Shown: piece by piece, positions 9,267-18,193 of the stretch
Numbering within the stretch: the stretch's first letter is position 1
How the letters are laid out: every line of letters starts with the position of its first letter
Assembly: GCA_947644305.1 (NCBI GenBank)
Contig: CANRYS010000006.1
Coordinates: 1 to 64,000 of the forward strand
Direction: 5' to 3'
DNA: 64,000 nt
DNA from: an uncultured Roseburia sp.
Lineage (GTDB): Bacteria > Bacillota > Clostridia > Lachnospirales > Lachnospiraceae
Made by a program: the position numbers and the translations under genes
The notes under the pieces: generated by a model
The model's input: the letters and a program-made list of their open reading frames with translations, nothing else
Told to the model about the DNA's origin: nothing
Database searches by the model: none

Positions 9267-9963
9267 CCATTTCCTCCCGCTCCCGTTCTGCCTGAGATTT
9301 GCGAAGGTAAACCGGGGCAAAATCTTCTGCCTTCACAACTTGTTCTTTCTCAAACAACAGGCTGCCCACGGCCGCCACGCTGGCGCCTCTTTGATAGCAG
9401 TTTACTGATTCCATAAATCGAACCCTACCGCCCTGGGACAATTCGCGGATCCTGTCCTCAAATACTGGGACGCCGTCACCGATATATATAACCTCTTCGC
9501 CGATTCGGCCGGCACATGTCACCGCCTCTTCAATCGATGCCGCCCCTGGCTCCAAAAGTACCTCCGGCAGTTCTTCCGTTATCCGGTAAATTCCAAAATA
9601 CACCTGATTCCTCCTGGCATCCATAATGGGACATACCACTGCCCCTCTGTGGGTAACATTTGCCGCCAGCCCCATCAGAGATGACACTGGTACCACTGGG
9701 ATCCCCAGCGTCCATGCGAGCCCCTTTGCCGTAGACGCTCCGATCCGCAGTCCGGTAAAGGATCCTGGTCCCGCCGACACAGCGATACAATCTAGCTCTT
9801 CTAGCTTAATCTCCGCCATAAGAAGCATATCGGATATCATCGGCAGAAGCGTCTGAGAATGAGTTTTCTTATTATGAATCGTATATTCTCCCGTCAGGAT
9901 TCCATTGGACATAACTGCCACAGAGGCTGTTAATCCTGAACTATCTATGCCTAATATTTTCAC
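9253..9963 (-). CDS. tsaB: tRNA threonylcarbamoyladenosine biosynthesis protein TsaB
   Basis: Inactive ASKHA paralogue that partners TsaD in t6A37 synthesis. Signatures are ILGIDSSGLTASVAV at the N-terminus, KTHSQTLLPMI, and SAGPGSFTGLRIG at about 63-75. Length 236 aa is typical. The start is GTG, four-base overlapped with the tsaE stop (GTGA), with GGAG five bases upstream, which implies translational coupling with tsaE. Confidence 0.94.
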   Translation of the reverse strand: MKILGIDSSGLTASVAVMSNGILTGEYTIHNKKTHSQTLLPMISDMLLMAEIKLEELDCIAVSAGPGSFTGLRIGASTAKGLAWTLGIPVVPVSSLMGLAANVTHRGAVVCPIMDARRNQVYFGIYRITEELPEVLLEPGAASIEEAVTCAGRIGEEVIYIGDGVPVFEDRIRELSQGGRVRFMESVNCYQRGASVAAVGSLLFEKEQVVKAEDFAPVYLRKSQAEREREEMENIS

Positions 9964-10400
9964 ATTATCTCCTTTTCTGGCTCACTCACCACAATCTTAC
10001 GGTAATCAAACCCTTTTTCCAGATCTTTCTCTATCGTTATCTCATAACAGGACGGGGGCAATATCTCTTTGATCCGTGACGCCCACTCGATCAGGCAGAC
10101 ACCTTCTCCGTAAAAATAGTCCTCGAAACCAAGGTCGTACATTTCCTCCACATCGCCGATCCGGTACACATCAAAGTGATACAGAGGCAGCCTCCCCTCC
10201 TCATATTCCTGGATCAGAGTAAAGGTAGGACTTGTAATCGGTTCTGTGATCCCGATCCCCTGGGCAAATCCTTTTGTAAAAACGGTCTTTCCGACACCGA
10301 GATCTCCGTGAAGCAAACAGATGTCCCCGGGCTTCACCTGTGCGCCAAACCTTTTACCGAGTTCAAAGGTATCCTTTTCTCCTAAACTTTCATATATCAT
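9960..10400 (-). CDS. tsaE: tRNA threonylcarbamoyladenosine biosynthesis ATPase TsaE
   Basis: 146-aa P-loop ATPase that regenerates the TsaB-TsaD complex during t6A synthesis. Walker A GDLGVGKTVFTKG is at about residues 32-44, followed by SPTFTLIQEY and the family HFDVYRI and LIEWASRI segments. It overlaps the upstream gene stop by ATGA and the downstream tsaB start, so the trio from 10885 to 9253 is tightly coupled. Confidence 0.94.
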   Translation of the reverse strand: MIYESLGEKDTFELGKRFGAQVKPGDICLLHGDLGVGKTVFTKGFAQGIGITEPITSPTFTLIQEYEEGRLPLYHFDVYRIGDVEEMYDLGFEDYFYGEGVCLIEWASRIKEILPPSCYEITIEKDLEKGFDYRKIVVSEPEKEIM

Positions 10401-10885
10401 CTGGTATGCTCCCTGACCATCTTTGCAATCTCCGTAAATCTGCCGTCACATTCCTCTCTGGAAATGATCAGCGCCGATACGGCATTCATATAAATATACA
10501 TGGCGTCCTTCGTGATCACGACACGACGAATCTGCTTCCATTCTACATTGGCTGTTCCGGCGATGTTTACGACCTCGATCCCTTCTGGCATAAAGGTGTA
10601 GTGAAAAGGTTCCCGAAAAGCTCCTTTTTTTAATTGTTCCCATCCCTTCATCAAAAGCGTAACCGGCTGGATCACTGTAAACATCAGCGCCAGAAACAGC
10701 AGGATCACCCTCTGGGCAGTGCCGAAATAGTTCCAGAATGTGAACAGGCCTACGATAGCTGCCACACTGATGATAAGACCGATCACTCCGCCGGTACGGA
10801 GAAAGTTATTTCTGAGCAAAAAACGGTTTAATGTCTTTTTGTCCAGTTGAACATCAATCTCTATACATTCTTCGTTTGATTCCAT
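10397..10885 (-). CDS. YcxB-like membrane protein
   Basis: 162 aa with two transmembrane helices (about 35-55 and 62-82, separated by NYFGTAQR) and a C-terminal soluble part with FHYTFMPEGIEVVN, VEWKQIRRVVITKDAMYIY and a final ISREE-type stretch. This is the layout of YcxB-like proteins. ATG 10885 is preferred over the in-frame TTG nine bases earlier, which abuts GGAGG. Its stop overlaps the tsaE start. Function is not known; the fold resembles membrane-associated PH-like domains. Confidence 0.8.
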   Translation of the reverse strand: MESNEECIEIDVQLDKKTLNRFLLRNNFLRTGGVIGLIISVAAIVGLFTFWNYFGTAQRVILLFLALMFTVIQPVTLLMKGWEQLKKGAFREPFHYTFMPEGIEVVNIAGTANVEWKQIRRVVITKDAMYIYMNAVSALIISREECDGRFTEIAKMVREHTR

Positions 10886-10948
10886 TCTGACCAAACCTCC
10901 TATATGCCTATTTTATAAAACAAAATTTAAAAAGTCAACCTTGCATCG

Positions 10949-12355
10949 CTACATCAGTCTCCAGCCTGGGTGATACTTATTTTTCAGCACTTCGCCGCCG
11001 AGCTTCCCCCAGCCGAGAGGATAACCGTCCACACAGACCAGAATCCATCCGCCCTCCCAGGCTTCCTGCGTCAGATCGGTCTTGTCCAGATTCAGGGTTT
11101 CCCCTTTCAAATACCGGAGTACCCGCTCGTCCTCTGCAGTGAGCTCTGCCCGTTTGCGATATTCCTCTGCCCTTAGCGCCATTGCCAAAGACTGACTCGG
11201 TTCAAACCGTTTCTTTTTGATCTCTCCCAGAAAGAGACCGCTCCGCAAAAAACGAATGCCACGTAACTGTGGAAGTATTTCCGGCATATAGTAGAGCATT
11301 CCATTTTTGTTTTCGATACGGGACAGGTCAAATTTTCTTACAACATTCTCTGAAAATGCCTCAAAAAGTTCTCTGTCTCCCCTGCTCAGACCACTCCTTT
11401 TTACTCCAGCCAACATAGGTTGCCCGTTTTTTCTCTCCACCTTTGTCTCCTCTCCCTTCTGAAACAGGGCGAGAAAATGTCCCTCACCGTCTAATTTATG
11501 GGGAAATATTCGGACACATTTTGTCAGTTCGGGATCTCCTCCCGCCAACTCCGGCCTTCCTTTGGCAAATCCGCGATATCCTTCCATCTCTATCAGCCTC
11601 AGATCTTCGTCCAGAGCGAGCAGGTACTCCACACTCTTCTCATCCTCCATGACAGAAAAAGTACAGGTGGAATACAAAAGCATTCCCCCGTCTTTCAACA
11701 TAGGCAGCGCCTGTTCCAGAATCTCTTTTTGAAGCTTGCTGTAAAATGCAGGACCGTTCTGCTCCCATGCGCGGATCATGGAAGGGTCCTTTCGGAACAT
11801 TCCCTCTCCAGAACAGGGCGCATCGATCAATATCTTATCGAAAAATCCTGTAAAATATTCTCTTAATTTAGCCGGATATTCTGTCACAATAAAGCTGTTT
11901 TCCACACCAAAAAGTTCTATGTTTTTCAACAGCGCTTTTGCTCTCTTGCTGCTGATGTCGTTAGCTACCAAGAGCCCTCTTCCCTTTAACTTTGCCGCCA
12001 GCTCCGTTGCCTTTCCCCCGGGTGCGGCGCACAGATCCAGCACCGTATCCCCAGGCGCTACTGGAAGCCTGGAAGCTGGTGTCATAGCACTGGGGTCCTG
12101 CAGATAATAAAGCCCGGCAAAATAGTAGGGATGTTTTGCCGGCTGAACCTTGTCCTCATAATAGAATCCGTTATTTATGTAGGGAATAGGAGTCACATCA
12201 AAGGGGCAGATCTCCAAAAACTCTTCCACCGATATCTTTGACGTGTTCACTCGCAGTCCATATTTTCTTTTTTCCTCCATAGAAGAGAGATAATCTGGGT
12301 ACTCATCCCCCAGAAGCTGTTTCATTTCATCGCAAAATTTCTGCGGTAAATCCAT
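10949..12355 (-). CDS. RsmB/NOP-family rRNA cytosine-C5 methyltransferase (RsmF-like)
   Basis: SAM-dependent RNA m5C methyltransferase, most like RsmF/YebU-type 16S enzymes. The N-terminal PUA/ferredoxin-like part is followed by SAM-binding LDLCAAPGGKA, motif IV DAPCSGEGMFRKDP and the catalytic Cys in YSTCTFS. The C-terminal region (about 300-468) matches RsmF-type extensions, with a final WILVCVDGYPLGWGK. ATG 12355 is used since AAGGAAGG lies nine bases upstream; an upstream TTG overlaps the cdd stop. 468 aa is normal. The exact target cytidine cannot be fixed from sequence. Confidence 0.88.
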   Translation of the reverse strand: MDLPQKFCDEMKQLLGDEYPDYLSSMEEKRKYGLRVNTSKISVEEFLEICPFDVTPIPYINNGFYYEDKVQPAKHPYYFAGLYYLQDPSAMTPASRLPVAPGDTVLDLCAAPGGKATELAAKLKGRGLLVANDISSKRAKALLKNIELFGVENSFIVTEYPAKLREYFTGFFDKILIDAPCSGEGMFRKDPSMIRAWEQNGPAFYSKLQKEILEQALPMLKDGGMLLYSTCTFSVMEDEKSVEYLLALDEDLRLIEMEGYRGFAKGRPELAGGDPELTKCVRIFPHKLDGEGHFLALFQKGEETKVERKNGQPMLAGVKRSGLSRGDRELFEAFSENVVRKFDLSRIENKNGMLYYMPEILPQLRGIRFLRSGLFLGEIKKKRFEPSQSLAMALRAEEYRKRAELTAEDERVLRYLKGETLNLDKTDLTQEAWEGGWILVCVDGYPLGWGKLGGEVLKNKYHPGWRLM

Positions 12356-12375
12356 TTTCCTAATCCTTCCTTTTC

Positions 12376-12789
12376 TCAAGATGTGGGCACCAGTGAAAAC
12401 CCATAGGGAAGAAGCTCTGCTAAACGCCTCATCTCATAATCCTCTTCGGAAATCGCCAGCACCAGTTCAAACTCCTGGGGATCACAAAACTCCATCATAA
12501 CCTGCAGACACACACCGCAGGGTACGATCCTCTCTAAAGGTTTCCCCATGTGCCCCCCGGCAATAGCGATTCGACTAAATTCTTTCTTCCCCTCGCTGAC
12601 CGCCTTAAAAAAGGCAGTCCTTTCTGCGCAGCAGGTAGGGGTAAAGGCACCGTTTTCTATATTGCAGCCCGTATAAACCATCCCGTCTTTCGTCAACAAC
12701 GCCGCTCCCACACCAAAGCCGGAGTAGGGACTATATGTCTTCTCCCTAGCTTCCAGCGCCTGACGAAGCAATTCCTTCGCATCCTTCAT
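12376..12789 (-). CDS. cdd: Cytidine deaminase
   Basis: 137-aa homotetrameric zinc enzyme converting cytidine/deoxycytidine to uridine forms in pyrimidine salvage. TGCNIENGAF, the catalytic CAERTAF (zinc Cys plus proton-shuttle Glu) and PCGVCLQVM (the other zinc Cys pair) are all present. It lies directly upstream of the methyltransferase gene with near overlap, so they are probably co-transcribed. Confidence 0.94.
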   Translation of the reverse strand: MKDAKELLRQALEAREKTYSPYSGFGVGAALLTKDGMVYTGCNIENGAFTPTCCAERTAFFKAVSEGKKEFSRIAIAGGHMGKPLERIVPCGVCLQVMMEFCDPQEFELVLAISEEDYEMRRLAELLPYGFSLVPTS

Positions 12790-12844
12790 ATGACATTTTC
12801 CCTTCTAAAACGATAAATAATGAACATGCTTCTCTGTACAGAAA

Positions 12845-15373
12845 TCATAGATAACTGACAAACCGGTTCCCCGCATTTTTAAACATTTCTTCTGCCTGTG
12901 TCCGGCTCATGGTCTCTCGTTTTCCGCTCTGGGGATTATAAATCGTCACAGTTTTTGTATCATAACCAGATATAACTACCGCCGTAGAGCCACCAGTCAT
13001 CCCGATTACATATTTATCACTGCTCACAAAATATAACGCCTGTTCCAGAGTAACCCCGCTTAGATCCACAGGCTCACTCATATATTGCTGAAGCATCTGG
13101 TAAATAGACTGTTTTTTCGCAGACATTTTCTGCGGTGATATCGTAAAATGATTTGCCTTCAATACCATGTAGGTACATGCCGCCAGATTAGAAACCTTAT
13201 TGGAGGCCTGGAACATTTCTAGTCCTGCTATGCTGTTCATCAAAAAGCTGCCGCTCCGCTCCCACATGATCTTGTGGCTGCCGGAAACCACCACTCCCAT
13301 CTGTTCATCTGCACGCAGAATCGCCTCCGCTGGATTCTCATATGCTCCCGTGATCTTTCCAAGGGCATACACATAATATTTGGGCACTTTCAGATCATCC
13401 AGATGCACCGAACGCCCGCCGGTTATCAGCTCATCCTCTGCCACCTTATAAGCCGGCACCGTTTCAATAGCGAAAGTGGTAGGAAACCCGATATACCACT
13501 CTGTCAGCGTGGCAGAAGTAACCCTGGTCCTCAAAGAATAGGCAGAAACCTTCTCTTCCGTCTGATTCAGAATGCTGTCATCTGTTATTTTCCGGAATCG
13601 ACTGCCATTTTCCTTCTTTACCCTCGACAGGGTCATCACATTCCCCTCTACCCGCACATTAGTAACATACAAATTCTTTCTGCTGTAAGATTTTGACACA
13701 TTTCCCTCGTTGTCTGCGATCACCATTTTATAACAGGGTATCAACGGTTCTCCTACTTTTGTGCCCGCAATATCTTTCTTCCTCACATAGCCATAGATCA
13801 CATCATCGTTGATCACCCCCAGCAGGCGAACATATTCTCCCTCTGCTGCTTTGGGAATGACAACCTTCTTTTCTGTCTCCAGATGAAAGATCGTAATCGC
13901 TTCGCCGTAACCCTTTTCCAGCGAGTCCGACCACACATAGCAGTTGCTGTGGCGCATCACCTTAAATCCCTGATCCGTGACGTTTTCTGCTATCTTCGTC
14001 AGCCGTTTAGCCTCCATATTATAAGAATAAACCACATTTGCCACCATGAAATAATATACATTCCGCTCACTGACATAACCATAACTGTTAAAGTCTTGCC
14101 TCAGCTGCTGAAACGTCGTATCCATTGGAAGATAAACTAGCTCATTTAGTTTTCCCTCACCCAGATCATATTTATAGAGAACGATCGCCACCTTGCCCTC
14201 GTACTGACCCCGGGGGAAATATCCATACACTGCAAAATACAGATCCCCTTCCTCATCTGTCTTCAACAGCCGGATTCCCTGCTCTCCCGTCTCCCGGTAT
14301 TCGTAAGCTGCGTCCTCACTAAAAGAAGAATAGAGCTTTGTAATGGTATTTTTCTTTTTATCCATATCATAACGGTAGAGATCTCCACCTCTGGCGAAGT
14401 ACAGGGTTTGTGTTTCCTCATGCTCCAAAATACCCATATCTGTCTCATTGGTTATCCCAATCTTAATCTGATTTTTTTGGACACTGGTAAACCCCGGATC
14501 GAATACCGCCTCCATACTCCGCTCAAAATTCAGCAGATAACTGTTGCCGGAAGCATAACGTACCCGGTAAAATTCGTTCACCCGAAAGGTCTCTTTCCCG
14601 GATGAGGTTTTTGCCTCCACGAAGTAATTCAGTTGAAAACATGCTGTCTCCATATTATACTCTTTTACCACGGGAACTGCCTCCGAAACTTTCTTCGGCG
14701 ACAATCTCCCCCATGTGACAAGATTACTATCTGACTTGATATTCACCGTAGCCAAAGAATCATTGGCTGCCGTGCCATCTGGTTCCAGATACCTCCCAAG
14801 CTCTTCAGCTTTGGATTTATTAAAGGTATCCTCATGAAATTTCATGGCAAATTGCAACTTTTTGGATAAATTAGAATCCTCGGTATAATATTTTAATCTT
14901 GTAAAATAATGAACCTTTCTTCCCGTATCTGTGGTAGCGGTCAGGGCTAAAATGTATTCTGTACTAGTTTTAAATCCATAATCGAGAAAAACTTCCAGTT
15001 CACGGATGCCGGCATCGATCGCATTTACATCACCCGAATAGTAGACATCACCATTGGACTTGTCCACCACATCATAATGAAGCTTAGACAGCCTTACCTC
15101 GCTCTTACTGATGTTTATCTTTATTTTTTTGTTCGTATCTAAAGGTGTTATGGATTCCCTTACAATATTATCTTCAATCGGTCCATTGTAACCATACAGC
15201 CGATTCATCTTTATATTTTGGGAGGTAAGAGTAAGATAGGGGAGACTTTCCTTCCCCATATTTACTACGATTCCCTCTTCATATACATCACTCTCAAGCT
15301 GCTGCCCGAAAAAGAACAAGGCGGCAGCGAAAACTACCATTAAAACAATCGTCTTATACAAATATTTAACCAT
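12845..15373 (-). CDS. Large membrane-anchored protein with propeller-like repeats and a degenerate C39-like C-terminus
   Basis: 842 aa. One N-terminal transmembrane anchor (about 5-24, IVLMVVFAAALFFFG) places the rest outside. Residues about 50-270 are beta-rich. Residues about 310-560 contain repeated blades such as TLYFARGGDLYRYDMD, LYFAVYGYFPRG and VYYFMVANVVYSYNME, suggesting a beta-propeller. The last 130 residues look like a C39-like papain fold: LAACTYMVLKAN for the Cys helix, VVISGYDTKTVTIYNPQSGK for the core strands. The usual His before the VV strand is replaced by Ser-Thr, so peptidase activity is doubtful. I do not recognise a named family. ATG 15373; the neighbouring genes do not indicate a role. 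Confidence 0.75.
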   Translation of the reverse strand: MVKYLYKTIVLMVVFAAALFFFGQQLESDVYEEGIVVNMGKESLPYLTLTSQNIKMNRLYGYNGPIEDNIVRESITPLDTNKKIKINISKSEVRLSKLHYDVVDKSNGDVYYSGDVNAIDAGIRELEVFLDYGFKTSTEYILALTATTDTGRKVHYFTRLKYYTEDSNLSKKLQFAMKFHEDTFNKSKAEELGRYLEPDGTAANDSLATVNIKSDSNLVTWGRLSPKKVSEAVPVVKEYNMETACFQLNYFVEAKTSSGKETFRVNEFYRVRYASGNSYLLNFERSMEAVFDPGFTSVQKNQIKIGITNETDMGILEHEETQTLYFARGGDLYRYDMDKKKNTITKLYSSFSEDAAYEYRETGEQGIRLLKTDEEGDLYFAVYGYFPRGQYEGKVAIVLYKYDLGEGKLNELVYLPMDTTFQQLRQDFNSYGYVSERNVYYFMVANVVYSYNMEAKRLTKIAENVTDQGFKVMRHSNCYVWSDSLEKGYGEAITIFHLETEKKVVIPKAAEGEYVRLLGVINDDVIYGYVRKKDIAGTKVGEPLIPCYKMVIADNEGNVSKSYSRKNLYVTNVRVEGNVMTLSRVKKENGSRFRKITDDSILNQTEEKVSAYSLRTRVTSATLTEWYIGFPTTFAIETVPAYKVAEDELITGGRSVHLDDLKVPKYYVYALGKITGAYENPAEAILRADEQMGVVVSGSHKIMWERSGSFLMNSIAGLEMFQASNKVSNLAACTYMVLKANHFTISPQKMSAKKQSIYQMLQQYMSEPVDLSGVTLEQALYFVSSDKYVIGMTGGSTAVVISGYDTKTVTIYNPQSGKRETMSRTQAEEMFKNAGNRFVSYL

Positions 15374-15523
15374 ATGAATCTATGCTCCTTATCATCAAAT
15401 TCCCTGTACGTTACATCATATCATAGTTAACACACCAGGGCAAGAGAGGACACTGGCAAATTTATCACATCCAGGCTCTCTGGCATATATTAATATTAAT
15501 ACAGTGAATGAAAGGATCACCTT

Positions 15524-15922
15524 ATGAATCATATGGAACTTCCCCCACAGGACTACTGGTTCGGACAGCCTGCCATTCCTTCTATGCAGCCCGTCTTCGG
15601 CGCCGGTAAACTCTGGGAAATGGAAAATGACTACTCTTATCTCAAGTACCTGTATCCTGACATATGCAATCCCATCCAGGAATTGATCGATGATGAATGC
15701 GACCAGCTAGAATACGACGGCAGCTTTATATTTGACTCCTACCCGGATAAAATATCTCTCCAACAGTTGGCACATAAAATACTGAAAAAATGTAACGATA
15801 AATCTCCGGACACCTTTCCAATGGATAATAAACATATTCGAGAACTGGTTGAAATACTTCTTTACCATGAAATTCTTTATCGGCGGAACCGCTATCGAAA
15901 CCGGAAACGCCTGTATTATTAA
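15524..15922 (+). CDS. Small conserved protein of unknown function
   Basis: 132 aa, no signal peptide or membrane helix. An acidic, aromatic-rich N-terminal half (DYSYLKYLYPDICNPIQELI and DECDQLEYDGSFIFDSYPD) is followed by a helical region and a basic tail (LYRRNRYRNRKRLYY). The style matches short conserved Lachnospiraceae proteins without assigned function. ATG follows GAAAGGATCACCTT. It stands alone, convergent with the EAL gene across a bidirectional terminator. Confidence 0.7.
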   Translation: MNHMELPPQDYWFGQPAIPSMQPVFGAGKLWEMENDYSYLKYLYPDICNPIQELIDDECDQLEYDGSFIFDSYPDKISLQQLAHKILKKCNDKSPDTFPMDNKHIRELVEILLYHEILYRRNRYRNRKRLYY

Positions 15923-15955
15923 TCTTATGTCTTAACAGCGCCGTTTTGGCATCAA

Positions 15956-16008
15956 AAAAGACTTCACATATCATCAGAACTATTCTGGCATGATCTGTGA
16001 AGTCTTTT
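15956..16008. terminator. Bidirectional terminator between convergent genes
   Basis: The arms AAAAGACTTCACA and TGTGAAGTCTTTT pair perfectly, continue with one mismatch through ATCAT/ATGAT, and an inner CAGAA/TTCTG stem closes the loop. Both flanks supply U-runs on their own strand, so it can serve the small gene at 15524 and the EAL gene at 16042. Confidence 0.85.
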
Positions 16009-16021
16009 CGTCCTTAATCCT

Positions 16022-16033
16022 CTAGCTCAATAG
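16022..16033 (+). repeat. Copy of the dispersed intergenic motif (CTAGCTCAATAG)
   Basis: Twelve-base match to the CTAGCTCRAYRG motif, located in the convergent gap just after the bidirectional terminator. Confidence 0.45.
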
Positions 16034-16041
16034 CACGAATT

Positions 16042-17547
16042 TTATTTGGCGCCTTCGGCAAATGCGATCTGCTCAAAATCTGTCACTGGCATGGGCTTTG
16101 CAAACACATAGCCCTGTATGTAGTCACAATCCATCTCTTTCAGAAAGTCAACCTGGGAACGTATCTCCACTCCCTCAGAAATCGTACGGAGATTTAAACT
16201 TTGTGCCAGATGAAGCACACTGTTAATGATACTCTTACCCCGCTGGTCATCTTCCGCCTCTTTAAAGAATACACGGTCCAGTTTCAAGGCGTCCACTTTC
16301 ACATCCTTCAGCATGTTTAGTGACGAATAACCACTTCCAAAATCATCAATGGAACAGAGCATTCCCGCATCATGAATTTTGTTGATGAGTTCCTTCAACA
16401 TGGACATTTCATTATAAAACAAAGATTCTGTAAGCTCGATCTCGATGGTATTATCCGGAATATTATAACGATCAAGGATCTGCTGATATCGTTTAAAGAA
16501 TCCAGGCACTGAAAAATGTCCTCGGGACATGTTGACGGAAACAGGAATCTTCGGATAACCACTTTCACTCCATTTTTCCACCAGTTTGCACACCTGTTCA
16601 AACATGTAGAGATCCAATTCCACGATAAAACCATTTCTTTCAAATAATGGTATAAACTCATTTGGAAAGATCATTCCCTCTACCGGATCAACCCAGCGAA
16701 CCAATGCCTCCGCACCGCCTATCGTCTCATTTTCAAGTTCATACTTCGGCTGTAGATACGGGACAAACTCACCATTCTTAAGGGCACGCTCCATCTTCAT
16801 CTCAAGTTCTTTTTCTCTGCCCAGTAGCTGCCTCTCTGCGTCATCATAAACTCCCATATGGACAAGATGCTGTGCCGCTCCCGCCACTCTTTTCAACGCT
16901 ATATTGGCCCTCTCCAGCATAGCGGATACCAGCGTGTTTTTATTCTCTACAAGATATACACCAAAGTACATCTTGATTCCATAGGATTGTCCTTCCTCAT
17001 CCATAATCTTCGAGAGCTGATCATTGATCCTGGACAAACGGTGATCCAACTTTTCCAAAGAATGAAAACGCATCAGCATGCCAAAACTATCTGCCATGAT
17101 TCTTCCCGATGCCTCGTCCCAACGAAGAAGCTCATCGTCAATTATCTTATGTACTTTACATAATACCATATCACCAACATCATCCCCGTAACTGTCATTA
17201 ATCAACTTAAACCGGTCAATATTGGCATACACTACTACAAACTCGCCCTCTCCCTTAAGAAGAAGGGACGCAACTCTCTCAAACTCTCTTTTATTCTTAC
17301 CGCCAGTAACATCATCTCGGCCTCTGTTTCGGTAAAACAAACCATACTTGACAGCGATAGAAGCAAGAATGACGGCAGCTACCAATGCCAGCAGGCCGAT
17401 CTTAGCAAGATAATTATCCAGATTTAATAAAGCAATATATAGCACACAGACAAAAGAAATTCCAATAATCGTATCCCATATCACCATACCGATCATATGG
17501 CGCCATTCGTATAAAACAGACTGCATACGGCTTATAATACGATTCAC
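16042..17547 (-). CDS. Membrane EAL-domain c-di-GMP phosphodiesterase with degenerate GGDEF
   Basis: 501 aa. Two N-terminal transmembrane helices (about 22-45 and 50-68) are followed by a GGDEF-type domain (about 75-230) whose active-site loop reads MADSF instead of GGDEF, so cyclase activity is unlikely. The EAL domain (about 245-495) is complete: EALVRW, SVNMSRGHF, ELTESLF, DDFGSGYSSL, LKLDRVFF and EGVEI. It should hydrolyse c-di-GMP, possibly with GTP binding at the degenerate site as control. The start is GTG 17547, seven bases after GGAGG; the frame extends ten codons upstream without support. Confidence 0.9.
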   Translation of the reverse strand: MNRIISRMQSVLYEWRHMIGMVIWDTIIGISFVCVLYIALLNLDNYLAKIGLLALVAAVILASIAVKYGLFYRNRGRDDVTGGKNKREFERVASLLLKGEGEFVVVYANIDRFKLINDSYGDDVGDMVLCKVHKIIDDELLRWDEASGRIMADSFGMLMRFHSLEKLDHRLSRINDQLSKIMDEEGQSYGIKMYFGVYLVENKNTLVSAMLERANIALKRVAGAAQHLVHMGVYDDAERQLLGREKELEMKMERALKNGEFVPYLQPKYELENETIGGAEALVRWVDPVEGMIFPNEFIPLFERNGFIVELDLYMFEQVCKLVEKWSESGYPKIPVSVNMSRGHFSVPGFFKRYQQILDRYNIPDNTIEIELTESLFYNEMSMLKELINKIHDAGMLCSIDDFGSGYSSLNMLKDVKVDALKLDRVFFKEAEDDQRGKSIINSVLHLAQSLNLRTISEGVEIRSQVDFLKEMDCDYIQGYVFAKPMPVTDFEQIAFAEGAK

Positions 17548-17604
17548 TTTATCACCTCCATGCCTTCTTTTGTACACTAATTATAACTCATTATACTATT
17601 TTTT

Positions 17605-18018
17605 TCAATAGTCAAACAAAACCTCCCGATCTGTTTTTTCTGTTTTAACGATCACATAAGGATAACTTGGTTTTTCTTTTACAACCTCATCCTTTCCAGG
17701 ACCCATCAACTCTGCCTCAAAACAGAGTTTATCTCCAGACTCATACAGGCCGCGTACTGCAATGCTAAATCCGCCAGTCGCCTGCTCTCCATAACCAAGA
17801 GCGATATATAAATACTCTCCATCCATGTAAGTCATCTGAAATGCATTTACCTTTTTCTCCTCGAGTTCTTTGAGAAAATCCTCAGGACAATCTCTCACGG
17901 CCACCACTGTATAATCCCAGTCCTTACCTCTCTCCGTACTCTCTGTCTCTTTTTCACAACCAGCGATAAGCAAAACTGCCAATACTGCCACCAGTAACAA
18001 CCTGATTTTTTTACCCAT
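17605..18018 (-). CDS. Lipoprotein with PrcB_C-like domain
   Basis: 137 aa with a lipoprotein signal (LIAGC, Cys near residue 21). The mature part has two beta-rich segments, with GYGEQATGGFSIAVRGL and then SYPYVIVKTEK, that resemble the PrcB C-terminal domain of protease-complex subunits. Partner and role are unknown. It lies 57 bases upstream of the EAL gene on the same strand, so joint transcription is possible. Confidence 0.7.
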   Translation of the reverse strand: MGKKIRLLLVAVLAVLLIAGCEKETESTERGKDWDYTVVAVRDCPEDFLKELEEKKVNAFQMTYMDGEYLYIALGYGEQATGGFSIAVRGLYESGDKLCFEAELMGPGKDEVVKEKPSYPYVIVKTEKTDREVLFDY

Positions 18019-18154
18019 ATGACACTCCCTGATCTATTTATTACAATCTATGGAATTATTCCTTTTTTATAACTTTCATCTTACAGCCGGCAAAAGATTT
18101 TCTTGCCATAGTTGCTATTTCCTGTTTATAATTGGGAAGAAGATAAAATAAGTC

Positions 18155-18166
18155 CTAGCTCAATGG
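18155..18166 (+). repeat. Copy of the dispersed intergenic motif (CTAGCTCAATGG)
   Basis: Twelve-base motif copy in the divergent region between the lipoprotein and the AEC transporter; its GG overlaps a GGCGCC palindrome. Confidence 0.45.
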
Positions 18167-18193
18167 CGCCAGCAGAAAGGAATACAAATTATC

